Under the pieces are notes generated by a model. It did no database searches. It saw only the letters and a list, made by a program, of their open reading frames with translations, and had not been told where the DNA came from. DNA of 64,000 bases from Siphonodentalium dalli (Eukaryota; Mollusca; Scaphopoda; Gadilida; Siphonodentaliidae), in assembly GCA_032622095.1 (NCBI GenBank), contig CP136064.1, forward strand, positions 1,490,001 through 1,554,000. The letters run 5' to 3'. Both the position numbers and the translations under genes were made by a program. This document shows positions 1 through 10,200 of the stretch, piece by piece. Position 1 is the first letter of the stretch; each line of letters opens with the position of its first letter.

Positions 1-124
1 AGAAAATATATATCTTCATGTTGGAATGCAAATGTATGTTTAAAGGAACAGATGTATCTCAACTTAAAGGGACATAAGTAACACCGTCACCAACTTTAAG
101 GGGTATCTGCTATAGACTGGTTAC
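1..124. repeat. Partial satellite monomer at left edge
   Basis: The window opens inside a monomer, at about monomer position 106, in the class A segment AAATATATATC. It runs through the usual tail to the next start at 125, so the array extends to the left of the window. The tail has the CACCGTCACC and GGTTAC variants typical of copies in this part of the array. Confidence 0.97.
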
Positions 125-811
125 ATGGTGGAGTACGGTTGGATATTTTCAATTTTGCGCATGTTTCTCCATACCGCGCCATGTCAAATCTGGCCATATC
201 CGAATCGGGTTGTCATTTACAATGACTGCAGAAAATATATATCTTCATGGTGGAATGCAAATGTATGTTTAAAGGAACAGATGTATCTCAACTTAAAGGG
301 ACATAAGTAACACCGTCACCAAATTTAAGGGGTATCTGCTATAGACTGGTTCCATGGTGGAGTACTGTTGGATATTTTCAATTTGGCGCATGTTTCTCCC
401 TACCGCGTCATGTCAAATCTGGCCATATCCGAATCGGGTTGTCATTTACAATGACTACAGAAAATAAATATCTTCGTGTTGGAATGCAAATGTATGTTTA
501 AAGAAACAGATGTATCTCAACTTAAAGGGACATAAGTAACACAGTCACCAACTTTAAGGGGTATCTGCTATAGACTGGTTACATGGTGGAGTACGGTTGG
601 ATATTTTCAATTTTGCGCATGTTTCTCCATACCGCGCCATGTCAAATCTGGCCATATCCGAATCGGGTTGTCATTTACAATGACTACAGAAAATAAATAT
701 CTTCATGTTGGAATGCAAATGTATGTTTAAAGGAACAGATGTATCTCAACTTAAAGGAACATAAGTAACACAGTCACCAACTTAAAGAGGTGTCTGATTT
801 AGACTGGTTCC
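125..811. repeat. Three-monomer cassette, copy 1 (period 4122 bp)
   Basis: Monomers at 125, 354 and 583 carry distinctive marks. The first has CAATTTTGCGC and the tail variant CCAAATTTAAGG. The second has GTACTGTTGG, CTCCCTACC, GCGTCATG and CTTCGTGTTGG. The third has CAATTTTGCGC, AAAGGAAC and the tail AAAGAGGTGTCTGATTT. The same trio in the same order recurs at 4247-4933, exactly 18 monomers (4122 bp) away. After it the two copies diverge: this one is followed by a GCGCCGTG monomer, the other by a TTGAATATTTTC monomer. Confidence 0.88.
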
Positions 812-1070
812 ATGGTGGAGTACGGTTGGATATTTTCTATTTGGCGCATGTTTCTCCATACCGCGCCGTGTCAAATCTGGCCATATCCGAATCGGGTTGT
901 CATTTACAATGACTACAGAAAATAAATATCTTCATGTTGGAATGCAAATGTATGTTTAAAGGAACAGATGTATCTCAACTTAAAGGGACATAAGTAACAC
1001 AGTCACCAACTTTAAGGGGTATCTGCTATAGACTGGTTCCATGGTGGAGTACGGTTGGATATTTTCTATT

Positions 1071-1097
1071 TGGCGCATGTTTCTCCATACCGCGCCA
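1071..1097. other. GC-rich inverted repeat in the monomer (exemplar)
   Basis: TGGCGC (1071-1076) and GCGCCA (1092-1097) are perfect inverted repeats separated by 15 bases. Inside the loop ATG and CAT could add three pairs. The arms sit at monomer positions 31-36 and 52-57 and are intact in most copies. Copies with CAATTTTGCGC lose one pair in the left arm, and those with GCGTCATG or CCGTGCC change the right arm. No copy was seen with compensating changes in both arms. Confidence 0.75.
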
Positions 1098-1115
1098 TGT
1101 CAAATCTGGCCATAT

Positions 1116-1142
1116 CCGAATCGGGTTGTCATTTACAATGAC
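1116..1142. other. Two adjacent dyads in the monomer (exemplar)
   Basis: CCGAATCGG (1116-1124) is a palindrome around a central A. GTCATT-TAC-AATGAC (1128-1142) has perfect 6-bp arms with a 3-bp spacer. Both are present in nearly every monomer. Exceptions are CCGAATCTGG copies (1957, 5163, 13406, 16840), GTCAATTAC in the 228-bp variant, and CATTAACAATG in the TTTGACGC copies. Together with the inverted repeat upstream they put three dyads within about 72 bp of each monomer. Confidence 0.75.
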
Positions 1143-1162
1143 TGCAGAAAATATATATCTTC

Positions 1163-1417
1163 ATGTTGGAATGCAAATGTATGTTTAAAGGAACAGATGT
1201 ATCTCAACTTAAAGGGACAAAAGTAACACCGTCACCAACTTTAAGGGGTATCTGCTATAGACTGGTTACATGGTGGAGTACGGTTGGATATTTTCAATTT
1301 GGCGCATGTTTCTCCATACCGCGCCATGTCAAATCTGGCCATATCCGAATCGGGTTGTCATTAACAATGACTGCAGAAAATATATATCTTCATGGTGGAA
1401 TGCAAATGAATGTTTAA
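1163..1417 (+). other. 84-codon open frame crossing a monomer boundary
   Basis: ACAAAAG at 1218-1224 removes a stop in a second frame, allowing 84 codons across the 1041/1270 boundary. This second frame covers the same DNA as the 61-codon frame in neighbouring units. It rests on one private substitution and is probably meaningless. Confidence 0.8.
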
Positions 1418-2643
1418 AGGAACAGATGTATCTCAACTTAAAGGGACATAAGTAACACCGTCACCAACTTGAAGGGGTATCTGCTATAGACTGGTTACAT
1501 GGTGGAGTACGGTTGGATATTTTCAATTTTGCGCATGTTTCTCCATACCGCGCCATGTCAAATCTGGCCATATCCGAATCGGGTTGTCATTTACAATGAC
1601 TACAGAAAATAAATATCTTCATGTTGGAATGCAAATGTATGTTTAAAAGAACAGATGTATCTCAACTTAAAGGGACATAAGTAACACAGTCACCAACTTA
1701 AAGAGGTGTCTGATTTAGAATGGTTCCATGGTGGAGTACGGTTGAATATTTTCTACTTGGCGCATGTTTCTCCATACCGCGCCATGTCAAATCTGGCCAT
1801 ATCCGAATCGGGTTGTCATTTACAATGACTGCAGAAAATATATATCTTCATGGTGGAATGCAAATGAATGTTTAAAGGAACAGATGTATCTCAACTTAAA
1901 GGGACATAAGTAACACAGTCACCAACTTTAAGGGGTATCTGCTATTGACTGGTTCCATGGTGGAGTACTGTTGGATATTTTCAATTTGGCGCATGTTTCT
2001 CCATACCGCGCCATGTCAAATCTGGCCATATCCGAATCTGGTTGTCATTTACAATGACTGCAGAAAATATATATCTTCATGGTGGAATGCAAATGTATGT
2101 TTAAAGGAACAGATGTATCTCAACTTAAAGGGACATAAGTAACACCGTCACCAACTTTAAGGGGTATCTGCTATAGACTGGTTCCATGGTGGAGTACTGT
2201 TGGATATTTTCAATTTGGCGCATGTTTCTCCCTACCGCGTCATGTCAAATCTGGCCATATCCGAATCGGGTTGTCATTTACAATGACTACAGAAAATAAA
2301 TATCTTCGTGTTGGAATGCAAATGTATGTTTAAAGAAACAGATGTATCTCAACTTAAAGGGACATAAGTAACACAGTCACCAACTTTAAGGGGTATCTGC
2401 TATAGACTGGTTACATGGTGGAGTACGGTTGGATATTTTCAATTTTGCGCATGTTTCTCCATACCGCGCCATGTCAAATCTGGCCATATCCGAATCGGGT
2501 TGTCATTTACAATGACTACAGAAAATAAATATCTTCATGTTGGAATGCAAATGTATGTTTAAAGGAACAGATGTATCTCAACTTAAAGGAACATAAGTAA
2601 CACAGTCACCAACTTAAAGAGGTGTCTGATTTAGACTGGTTCC

Positions 2644-4017
2644 ATGGTGGAGTACGGTTGGATATTTTCTATTTGGCGCATGTTTCTCCATACCGCGCCA
2701 TGTCAAATCTGGCCATATCCGAATCGGGTTGTCATTTACAATGACTACAGAAATTAAATATCTTCATGTTGGAATGCAAATGTATGTTTAAAGGAACAGA
2801 TGTATCTCAACTTAAAGGGACATAAGTAACACAGTCACCAACTTTAAGGGGTATCTGCTATAGACTGGTTCCATGGTGGAGTACTGTTGAATATTTTCAA
2901 TTTGGCGCATGTTTCTCCATACCGCGCCATGTCAAATCTGGCCATATCCGAATCGGGTTGTCATTTACAATGACTACAGAAAATAAATATCTTCATGTTG
3001 GAATGCAAATGTATGTTTAAAGGAACAGATGTATCTCAACTTAAAGGGACATAAGTAACACAGTCACCAACTTTAAGGGGTATCTGCTATAGACTGGTTC
3101 CATGGTGGAGTACGGTTGGATATTTTCAATTTGGCGCATGTTTCTCCATACCGCGCCATGTCAAATCTGGCCATATCCGAATCGGGTTGTCATTTACAAT
3201 GACTACAGAAAATAAATATCTTCATGTTGGAATGCAAATGTATGTTTAAAGGAACAGATGTATCTCAACTTAAAGGGACATAAGCAACACAGTCACCAAC
3301 TTAAAGGGGTATCTGCTATAGACTGGTTCCATGGTGGAGTACGGTTGGATATTTTCAATTTGGCGCATGTTTCTCCATACCGCGCGATGTCAAATCTGGC
3401 CATATCCGAATCGGGTTGTCATTTACAATGACTGCAGAAAATATATATCTTCATGGTGGAATGCAAATGTATGTTTAAAGGAACAGATGTATCTCAACTT
3501 AAAGGGACATAAGTAACACAGTCACCAACTTAAAGGGGTGTCTGATATAGACTGGTTCCATGGTGGAGTACGGTTGGATATTTTCAATTTGGCGCATGTT
3601 TCTCCATACCGCGTCATGTCAAATCTGGCCCTATCCGAATCGGGTTGTCATTTACAATGACTGCAGAAAATATATATCTTCATGGTGGAATGCAAATGTA
3701 TGTTTAAAGAAACAGATGTATCTCAACTTAAAGGGACATAAGTAACACAGTCACCAACTTTAAGGGGTATCTGCTATAGACTGGTTCCATGGTGGAGTAC
3801 GGTTGGATATTTTCAATTTGGCGCTTGTTTCTCCATACCGCGCCATGTCAAATCTGGCCATATCCGAATCGGGTTGTCATTTACAATGACTGCAGAAAAT
3901 ATATATCTTCATGTTGGAATGCAAATGTATGTTTAAAGGAACAGATGTATCTCAACTTAAAGGGACATAAGTAACACCGTCACCAACTTTAAGGGGTATC
4001 TGCTATAGACTGGTTAC
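2644..4017. repeat. Core cassette, form without the 1-bp deletion
   Basis: Monomers at 2644 (ACAGAAATTAAAT), 2873 (GTACTGTTG), 3102 (ACATAAGCAAC in its tail), 3331 (class A, GTGTCTGATATAG tail), 3560 (GCGTCATG and GGCCCTATCC) and 3789 (GGCGCTTG) make up the most widespread cassette of the window. In this copy the 3560 monomer is a full 229 bp with GTCATTTAC. All nine later counterparts are 228 bp and read GTCAATTAC. This copy may be the older state. It also carries GCGCGATG at 3382-3389 and TTGAATATT in the 2873 copy, which its relatives lack. Confidence 0.88.
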
Positions 4018-4246
4018 ATGGTGGAGTACGGTTGGATATTTTCAATTTTGCGCATGTTTCTCCATACCGCGCCATGTCAAATCTGGCCATATCCGAATCG
4101 GGTTGTCATTTACAATGACTGCAGAAAATATATATCTTCATGTTGGAATGCAAATGTATGTTTAAAGGAACAGATGTATCTCAACTTAAAGGGACATAAG
4201 TAACACCGTCACCAACTTTAAGGGGTATCTGCTATAGACTGGTTAC
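4018..4246. repeat. Satellite monomer linking cassettes
   Basis: This is a class A copy with CAATTTTGCGC, CATGTTGG and a CACCGTCACC tail. It is preceded by GGTTAC, so it lacks the CCATGG at its boundary. It links the core cassette to the repeated trio that begins at 4247. Confidence 0.85.
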
Positions 4247-4933
4247 ATGGTGGAGTACGGTTGGATATTTTCAATTTTGCGCATGTTTCTCCATACCGCG
4301 CCATGTCAAATCTGGCCATATCCGAATCGGGTTGTCATTTACAATGACTGCAGAAAATATATATCTTCATGGTGGAATGCAAATGTATGTTTAAAGGAAC
4401 AGATGTATCTCAACTTAAAGGGACATAAGTAACACCGTCACCAAATTTAAGGGGTATCTGCTATAGACTGGTTCCATGGTGGAGTACTGTTGGATATTTT
4501 CAATTTGGCGCATGTTTCTCCCTACCGCGTCATGTCAAATCTGGCCATATCCGAATCGGGTTGTCATTTACAATGACTACAGAAAATAAATATCTTCGTG
4601 TTGGAATGCAAATGTATGTTTAAAGAAACAGATGTATCTCAACTTAAAGGGACATAAGTAACACAGTCACCAACTTTAAGGGGTATCTGCTATAGACTGG
4701 TTACATGGTGGAGTACGGTTGGATATTTTCAATTTTGCGCATGTTTCTCCATACCGCGCCATGTCAAATCTGGCCATATCCGAATCGGGTTGTCATTTAC
4801 AATGACTACAGAAAATAAATATCTTCATGTTGGAATGCAAATGTATGTTTAAAGGAACAGATGTATCTCAACTTAAAGGAACATAAGTAACACAGTCACC
4901 AACTTAAAGAGGTGTCTGATTTAGACTGGTTCC
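4247..4933. repeat. Three-monomer cassette, copy 2
   Basis: These three monomers match 125-811 in order and in their distinctive marks, including CCAAATTTAAGG at about 4441-4452, which I saw only in these two copies. The offset is 4122 bp, or 18 monomers. Confidence 0.88.
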
Positions 4934-5849
4934 ATGGTGGAGTACGGTTGAATATTTTCTACTTGGCGCATGTTTCTCCATACCGCGCCATGTCAAATCT
5001 GGCCATATCCGAATCGGGTTGTCATTTACAATGACTGCAGAAAATATATATCTTCATGGTGGAATGCAAATGAATGTTTAAAGGAACAGATGTATCTCAA
5101 CTTAAAGGGACATAAGTAACACAGTCACCAACTTTAAGGGGTATCTGCTATTGACTGGTTCCATGGTGGAGTACTGTTGGATATTTTCAATTTGGCGCAT
5201 GTTTCTCCATACCGCGCCATGTCAAATCTGGCCATATCCGAATCTGGTTGTCATTTACAATGACTGCAGAAAATATATATCTTCATGGTGGAATGCAAAT
5301 GTATGTTTAAAGGAACAGATGTATCTCAACTTAAAGGGACATAAGTAACACCGTCACCAACTTTAAGGGGTATCTGCTATAGACTGGTTCCATGGTGGAG
5401 TACTGTTGGATATTTTCAATTTGGCGCATGTTTCTCCCTACCGCGTCATGTCAAATCTGGCCATATCCGAATCGGGTTGTCATTTACAATGACTACAGAA
5501 AATAAATATCTTCGTGTTGGAATGCAAATGTATGTTTAAAGAAACAGATGTATCTCAACTTAAAGGGACATAAGTAACACAGTCACCAACTTTAAGGGGT
5601 ATCTGCTATAGACTGGTTACATGGTGGAGTACGGTTGGATATTTTCAATTTTGCGCATGTTTCTCCATACCGCGCCATGTCAAATCTGGCCATATCCGAA
5701 TCGGGTTGTCATTTACAATGACTACAGAAAATAAATATCTTCATGTTGGAATGCAAATGTATGTTTAAAGGAACAGATGTATCTCAACTTAAAGGAACAT
5801 AAGTAACACAGTCACCAACTTAAAGAGGTGTCTGATTTAGACTGGTTCC
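4934..5849. repeat. Four-monomer block repeating 1728-2643
   Basis: Monomers at 4934 (TTGAATATTTTCTACTTGG), 5163 (CTATTGACTGG before it, CCGAATCTGG within), 5392 (CTTCGTGTTGG) and 5621 (CAATTTTGCGC) repeat the four at 1728-2643, at an offset of 3206 bp (14 monomers). The block joins directly to the 4705 copy, so a stretch that is not adjacent in the first occurrence has been juxtaposed here. Confidence 0.85.
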
Positions 5850-6078
5850 ATGGTGGAGTACGGTTGGATATTTTCTATTTGGCGCATGTTTCTCCATACC
5901 GCGCCGTGTCAAATCTGGCCATATCCGAATCGGGTTGTCATTTACAATGACTACAGAAAATAAATATCTTCATGTTGGAATGCAAATGTATGTTTAAAGG
6001 AACAGATGTATCTCAACTTAAAGGGACATAAGTAACACAGTCACCAACTTTAAGGGGTATCTGCTATAGACTGGTTCC

Positions 6079-6264
6079 ATGGTGGAGTACGGTTGGATAT
6101 TTTCTATTTGGCGCATGTTTCTCCATACCGCGCCATGTCAAATCTGGCCATATCCGAATCGGGTTGTCATTTACAATGACTGCAGAAAATATATATCTTC
6201 ATGTTGGAATGCAAATGTATGTTTAAAGGAACAGATGTATCTCAACTTAAAGGGACATAAGTAA
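6079..6264 (+). other. Recurrent 61-codon open frame, exemplar (not called as a gene)
   Basis: Class A monomers hold an ATG-to-TAA frame of 61 codons, from ATGGTGGAGTA to ACATAAG; about 87 copies are open. Class B monomers close it at codon 36 (AGAAAATAA), and copies with GGTTGAATATT close it at codon 6. The 228-bp variant disrupts it by frameshift. I see no recognisable domain, no ribosome-binding or promoter context, no reading through monomers (229 leaves a remainder of 1 on division by 3) and no sign that changes avoid altering the protein. It is most simply a by-product of the repeat. Confidence 0.85.
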
Positions 6265-6307
6265 CACCGTCACCAACTTTAAGGGGTATCTGCTATAGAC
6301 TGGTTAC

Positions 6308-6637
6308 ATGGTGGAGTACGGTTGGATATTTTCAATTTGGCGCATGTTTCTCCATACCGCGCCATGTCAAATCTGGCCATATCCGAATCGGGTTGTCATT
6401 TACAATGACTGCAGAAAATATATATCTTCATGGTGGAATGCAAATGAATGTTTAAAGGAACAGATGTATCTCAACTTAAAGGGACATAAAGAACACCGTC
6501 ACCAACTTGAAGGGGTATCTGCTATAGACTGGTTACATGGTGGAGTACGGTTGGATATTTTCAATTTTGCGCATGTTTCTCCATACCGCGCCATGTCAAA
6601 TCTGGCCATATCCGAATCGGGTTGTCATTTACAATGA
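6308..6637 (+). other. 109-codon open frame caused by loss of a stop
   Basis: ACATAAAGAAC at about 6483-6493 replaces ACATAAGTAAC and destroys the TAA that ends the 61-codon frame. Translation would run into the next monomer in another frame and end at codon 109. It depends on one private change and is not shared with the sister copies at 1270, 14551, 17985 and 20504, so I do not call it a gene. Confidence 0.85.
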
Positions 6638-7223
6638 CTACAGAAAATAAATATCTTCATGTTGGAATGCAAATGTATGTTTAAAAGAACAGATGTATCT
6701 CAACTTAAAGGGACATAAGTAACACAGTCACCAACTTAAAGAGGTGTCTGATTTAGAATGGTTCCATGGTGGAGTACGGTTGAATATTTTCTACTTGGCG
6801 CATGTTTCTCCATACCGCGCCATGTCAAATCTGGCCATATCCGAATCGGGTTGTCATTTACAATGACTGCAGAAAATATATATCTTCATGGTGGAATGCA
6901 AATGAATGTTTAAAGGAACAGATGTATCTCAACTTAAAGGGACATAAGTAACACAGTCACCAACTTTAAGGGGTATCTGCTATTGACTGGTTCCATGGTG
7001 GAGTACTGTTGGATATTTTCAATTTGGCGCATGTTTCTCCATACCGCGCCATGTCAAATCTGGCCATATCCGAATCGGGTTGTCATTTACAATGACTGCA
7101 GAAAATATATATCTTCATGGTGGAATGCAAATGTATGTTTAAAGGAACAGATGTATCTCAACTTAAAGGGACATAAGAAACACCGTCACCAACTTTAAGG
7201 GGTATCTGCTATAGACTGGTTCC

Positions 7224-7910
7224 ATGGTGGAGTACTGTTGGATATTTTCAATTTGGCGCATGTTTCTCCCTACCGCGTCATGTCAAATCTGGCCATATCC
7301 GAATCGGGTTGTCATTTACAATGACTACAGAAAATAAATATCTTCATGTTGGAATGCAAATGTATGTTTAAAGAAACAGATGTATCTCAACTTAAAGGGA
7401 CATAAGTAACACAGTCACCAACTTAAAGGGGTATCTGCTATAGACTGGTTCCATGGTGGAGTACGGTTGGATATTTTCAATTTGGCGCATGTTTCTCCAT
7501 ACCGCGCCATGTCAAATCTGGCCATATCCGAATCGGGTTGTCATTTACAATGACTGCAGAAAATATATATCTTCATGTTGGAATGCAAATGTATGTTTAA
7601 AGGAACAGATGTATCTCAACTTAAAGGAACATAAGTAACACAGTCACCAACTTAAAGAGGTGTCTGATTTAGACTGGTTCCATGGTGGAGTACGGTTGGA
7701 TATTTTCTATTTGGCGCATGTTTCTCCATACCGCGCCATGTCAAATCTGGCCATATCCGAATCGGGTTGTCATTTACAATGACTACAGAAAATAAATATC
7801 TTCATGTTGGAATGCAAATGTATGTTTAAAGGAACAGATGTATCTCAACTTAAAGGGACATAAGTAACACAGTCACCAACTTTAAGGGGTATCTGCTATA
7901 GACTGGTTCC
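7224..7910. repeat. Linking monomers between cassettes
   Basis: The monomer at 7224 has GTACTGTTGG, CTCCCTACC and GCGTCATG but CATGTTGG in place of CGTGTTGG. The one at 7453 is class A with an AAAGGAACATAAG tail. The one at 7682 has TTTTCTATTTGG. The same order recurs at 18901-19587 and 21420-22106. Confidence 0.83.
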
Positions 7911-9055
7911 ATGGTGGAGTACGGTTGGATATTTTCTATTTGGCGCATGTTTCTCCATACCGCGCCATGTCAAATCTGGCCATATCCGAATCGGGTTGTC
8001 ATTTACAATGACTACAGAAAATAAATATCTTCATGTTGGAATGCAAATGTATGTTTAAAGAAACAGATGTATCTCAACTTAAAGGAACATAAGTAACACA
8101 GTCACCAACTTAAAGGGGTATCTGCTATAGACTGGTTCCATGGTGGAGTACGGTTGGATATTTTCAATTTGGCGCATGTTTCTCCCTACCGCGCCATGTC
8201 AAATCTGGCCATATCCGAATCGGGTTGTCATTTACAATGACTACAGAAAATAAATATCTTCATGTTGGAATGCAAATGTATGTTTAAAGGAACAGATGTA
8301 TCTCAACTTAAAGGGACATAAGTTACACAGTCACCAACTTTAAGGGGTATCTGCTATAGACTGGTTCCATGGTGGAGTACGGTTGGATATTTTCAATTTG
8401 GCGCATGTTTTTCCATACCGCGCCATGTCAAATCTGGCCATATCCGAATCGGGTTGTCATTTACAATGACTACAGAAAATAAATATCTTCATGTTGGAAA
8501 GCAAATGTATGTTTAAAGGAACAGATGTATCTCAACTTAAAGGGACATAAGTAACACAGTCACCAACTTAAAGGGGTATCTGCTATAGACTGGTTCCATG
8601 GTGGAGTACGGTTGGATATTTTCAATTTGGCGCATGTTTCTCCATACCGCGCCATGTCAAATCTGGCCATATCCGAATCGGGTTGTCATTTACAATGACT
8701 GCAGAAAATATATATCTTCATGGTGGAATGCAAATGTATGTTTAAAGGAACAGATGTATCTCAACTTAAAGGGACATAAGTAACACAGTCACCAACTTAA
8801 ATGGGTATCTGCTATAGACTGGTTCCATGGTGGAGTACGGTTGGATATTTTCTATTTGGCGCATGTTTCTCCATACCGCGCCATGTCAAATCTGGCCATA
8901 TCCGAATCGGGTTGTCATTTACAATGACTACAGAAAATAAATATCTTCATGTTGGAATGCAAATGTATGTTTAAAGGAACAGATGTATCTCAACTTAAAG
9001 GGACATAAGTAACACAGTCACCAACTTTAAGGGGTATCTGCTATAGACTGGTTCC
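7911..9055. repeat. Five-monomer unit, copy 1 (1145 bp)
   Basis: The ordered marks are TTTTCTATTTGG with an AAAGGAAC tail (7911), CTCCCTACC (8140), TGTTTTTCC with TTGGAAAGC (8369), class A with an AAATGGGTATC tail (8598) and TTTTCTATTTGG (8827). The set repeats immediately at 9056 with a 1145-bp period. The tail of the 8140 monomer has AAGTTAC, which its neighbours lack. Confidence 0.87.
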
Positions 9056-10200
9056 ATGGTGGAGTACGGTTGGATATTTTCTATTTGGCGCATGTTTCTC
9101 CATACCGCGCCATGTCAAATCTGGCCATATCCGAATCGGGTTGTCATTTACAATGACTACAGAAAATAAATATCTTCATGTTGGAATGCAAATGTATGTT
9201 TAAAGGAACAGATGTATCTCAACTTAAAGGAACATAAGTAACACAGTCACCAACTTAAAGGGGTATCTGCTATAGACTGGTTCCATGGTGGAGTACGGTT
9301 GGATATTTTCAATTTGGCGCATGTTTCTCCCTACCGCGCCATGTCAAATCTGGCCATATCCGAATCGGGTTGTCATTTACAATGACTACAGAAAATAAAT
9401 ATCTTCATGTTGGAATGCAAATGTATGTTTAAAGGAACAGATGTATCTCAACTTAAAGGGACATAAGTAACACAGTCACCAACTTTAAGGGGTATCTGCT
9501 ATAGACTGGTTCCATGGTGGAGTACGGTTGGATATTTTCAATTTGGCGCATGTTTTTCCATACCGCGCCATGTCAAATCTGGCCATATCCGAATCGGGTT
9601 GTCATTTACAATGACTACAGAAAATAAATATCTTCATGTTGGAAAGCAAATGTATGTTTAAAGGAACAGATGTATCTCAACTTAAAGGGACATAAGTAAC
9701 ACAGTCACCAACTTAAAGGGGTATCTGCTATAGACTGGTTCCATGGTGGAGTACGGTTGGATATTTTCAATTTGGCGCATGTTTCTCCATACCGCGCCAT
9801 GTCAAATCTGGCCATATCCGAATCGGGTTGTCATTTACAATGACTGCAGAAAATATATATCTTCATGGTGGAATGCAAATGTATGTTTAAAGGAACAGAT
9901 GTATCTCAACTTAAAGGGACATAAGTAACACAGTCACCAACTTAAATGGGTATCTGCTATAGACTGGTTCCATGGTGGAGTACGGTTGGATATTTTCTAT
10001 TTGGCGCATGTTTCTCCATACCGCGCCATGTCAAATCTGGCCATATCCGAATCGGGTTGTCATTTACAATGACTACAGAAAATAAATATCTTCATGTTGG
10101 AATGCAAATGTATGTTTAAAGAAACAGATGTATCTCAACTTAAAGGGACATAAGTAACACAGTCACCAACTTAAAGGGGTATCTGCTATAGACTGGTTCC
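9056..10200. repeat. Five-monomer unit, copy 2 (1145 bp)
   Basis: The first four monomers repeat 7911-8826 closely. The fifth (9972) starts like 8827 but ends with AAAGAAACAG and the AACTTAAAGGGG tail seen before the 7453-type monomer. It therefore looks chimeric and probably marks the right joint of the duplication. Confidence 0.85.

Larger units (their letters stand above)
1041..1269 (+). repeat. Exemplar satellite monomer (class A)
   Basis: This is a complete 229-bp unit given as a reference copy. In order it contains the ATGGTGGAGTA start motif, a T-rich stretch (monomer positions 21-31), a GC-rich inverted repeat (31-57), an odd palindrome CCGAATCGG (76-84), a dyad GTCATT-TAC-AATGAC (88-102), the class-diagnostic segment (103-115), an A-rich middle, and a conserved tail around CACCAACTTTAAGGGG (about 192-207). 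The preceding unit ends with GGTTCC, which with the start forms CCATGG (an NcoI site); some copies have GGTTAC and lose it. Class A copies carry CTGCAG (a PstI site) and an alternating TATATAT; class B copies carry CTACAG and AAATAAAT. This copy has one oddity: ACAAAAG replaces ACATAAG near 1218-1224, which removes a stop codon. Confidence 0.95.
812..2643. repeat. Left-domain eight-monomer cassette, copy 1
   Basis: The eight monomers at 812, 1041, 1270, 1499, 1728, 1957, 2186 and 2415 form an ordered set. Their marks are GCGCCGTG; class A with CATGTTGG; AAATGAATG with an ACTTGAAGG tail; TTTAAAAGAAC; TTGAATATTTTCTACTTGG with a CTATTGACTGG tail; CCGAATCTGG; CTTCGTGTTGG; and CAATTTTGCGC. The first five recur in order from 5850, and most of the set recurs from 14093, 17527 and 20046. 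These marks were not seen beyond about 21.4 kb, so the cassette defines the left HOR neighbourhood. Confidence 0.85.
5850..7223. repeat. Left-domain cassette, copy 2
   Basis: Six monomers (5850, 6079, 6308, 6537, 6766 and 6995) follow the order of 812-2185. The GCGCCGTG, AAATGAATG, TTTAAAAGAAC and TTGAATATTTTCTACTTGG marks are all present. The sixth differs from its counterpart: it has the common CCGAATCGGG in place of CCGAATCTGG, and its tail reads ACATAAGAAAC in place of ACATAAGTAAC. The tail of the 6308 monomer reads ACATAAAGAAC. Confidence 0.85.

Noticed and set aside
125-310. 61-residue protein gene repeated throughout the array
   Set aside because: The frame is closed in class B copies, in the GGTTGAATATT copies and in the 228-bp variant. 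Monomer length shifts the frame at every unit, and no domain or expression signal is visible. It is a repeat by-product.
463-490. CENP-B box in the CTTCGTGTTGGAATGC segment
   Set aside because: The segment resembles the start of the mammalian CENP-B box but lacks the required spacing and the CGGG half. Near CCGAATCGGG only the ANNCGGG half matches and the TTCG half is absent. I cannot claim a functional box.
1151-1161. TATA box in AAATATATATC of class A monomers
   Set aside because: The motif is short, AT-rich and repeated in every class A copy. There is no downstream gene and no other promoter element.
1041-1269. tRNA- or 5S-derived origin (internal Pol III boxes)
   Set aside because: TGGCGCATG loosely resembles an A box and GGTTCCATGG loosely resembles a B box, but spacing and key bases do not fit, and no cloverleaf or terminator was seen.
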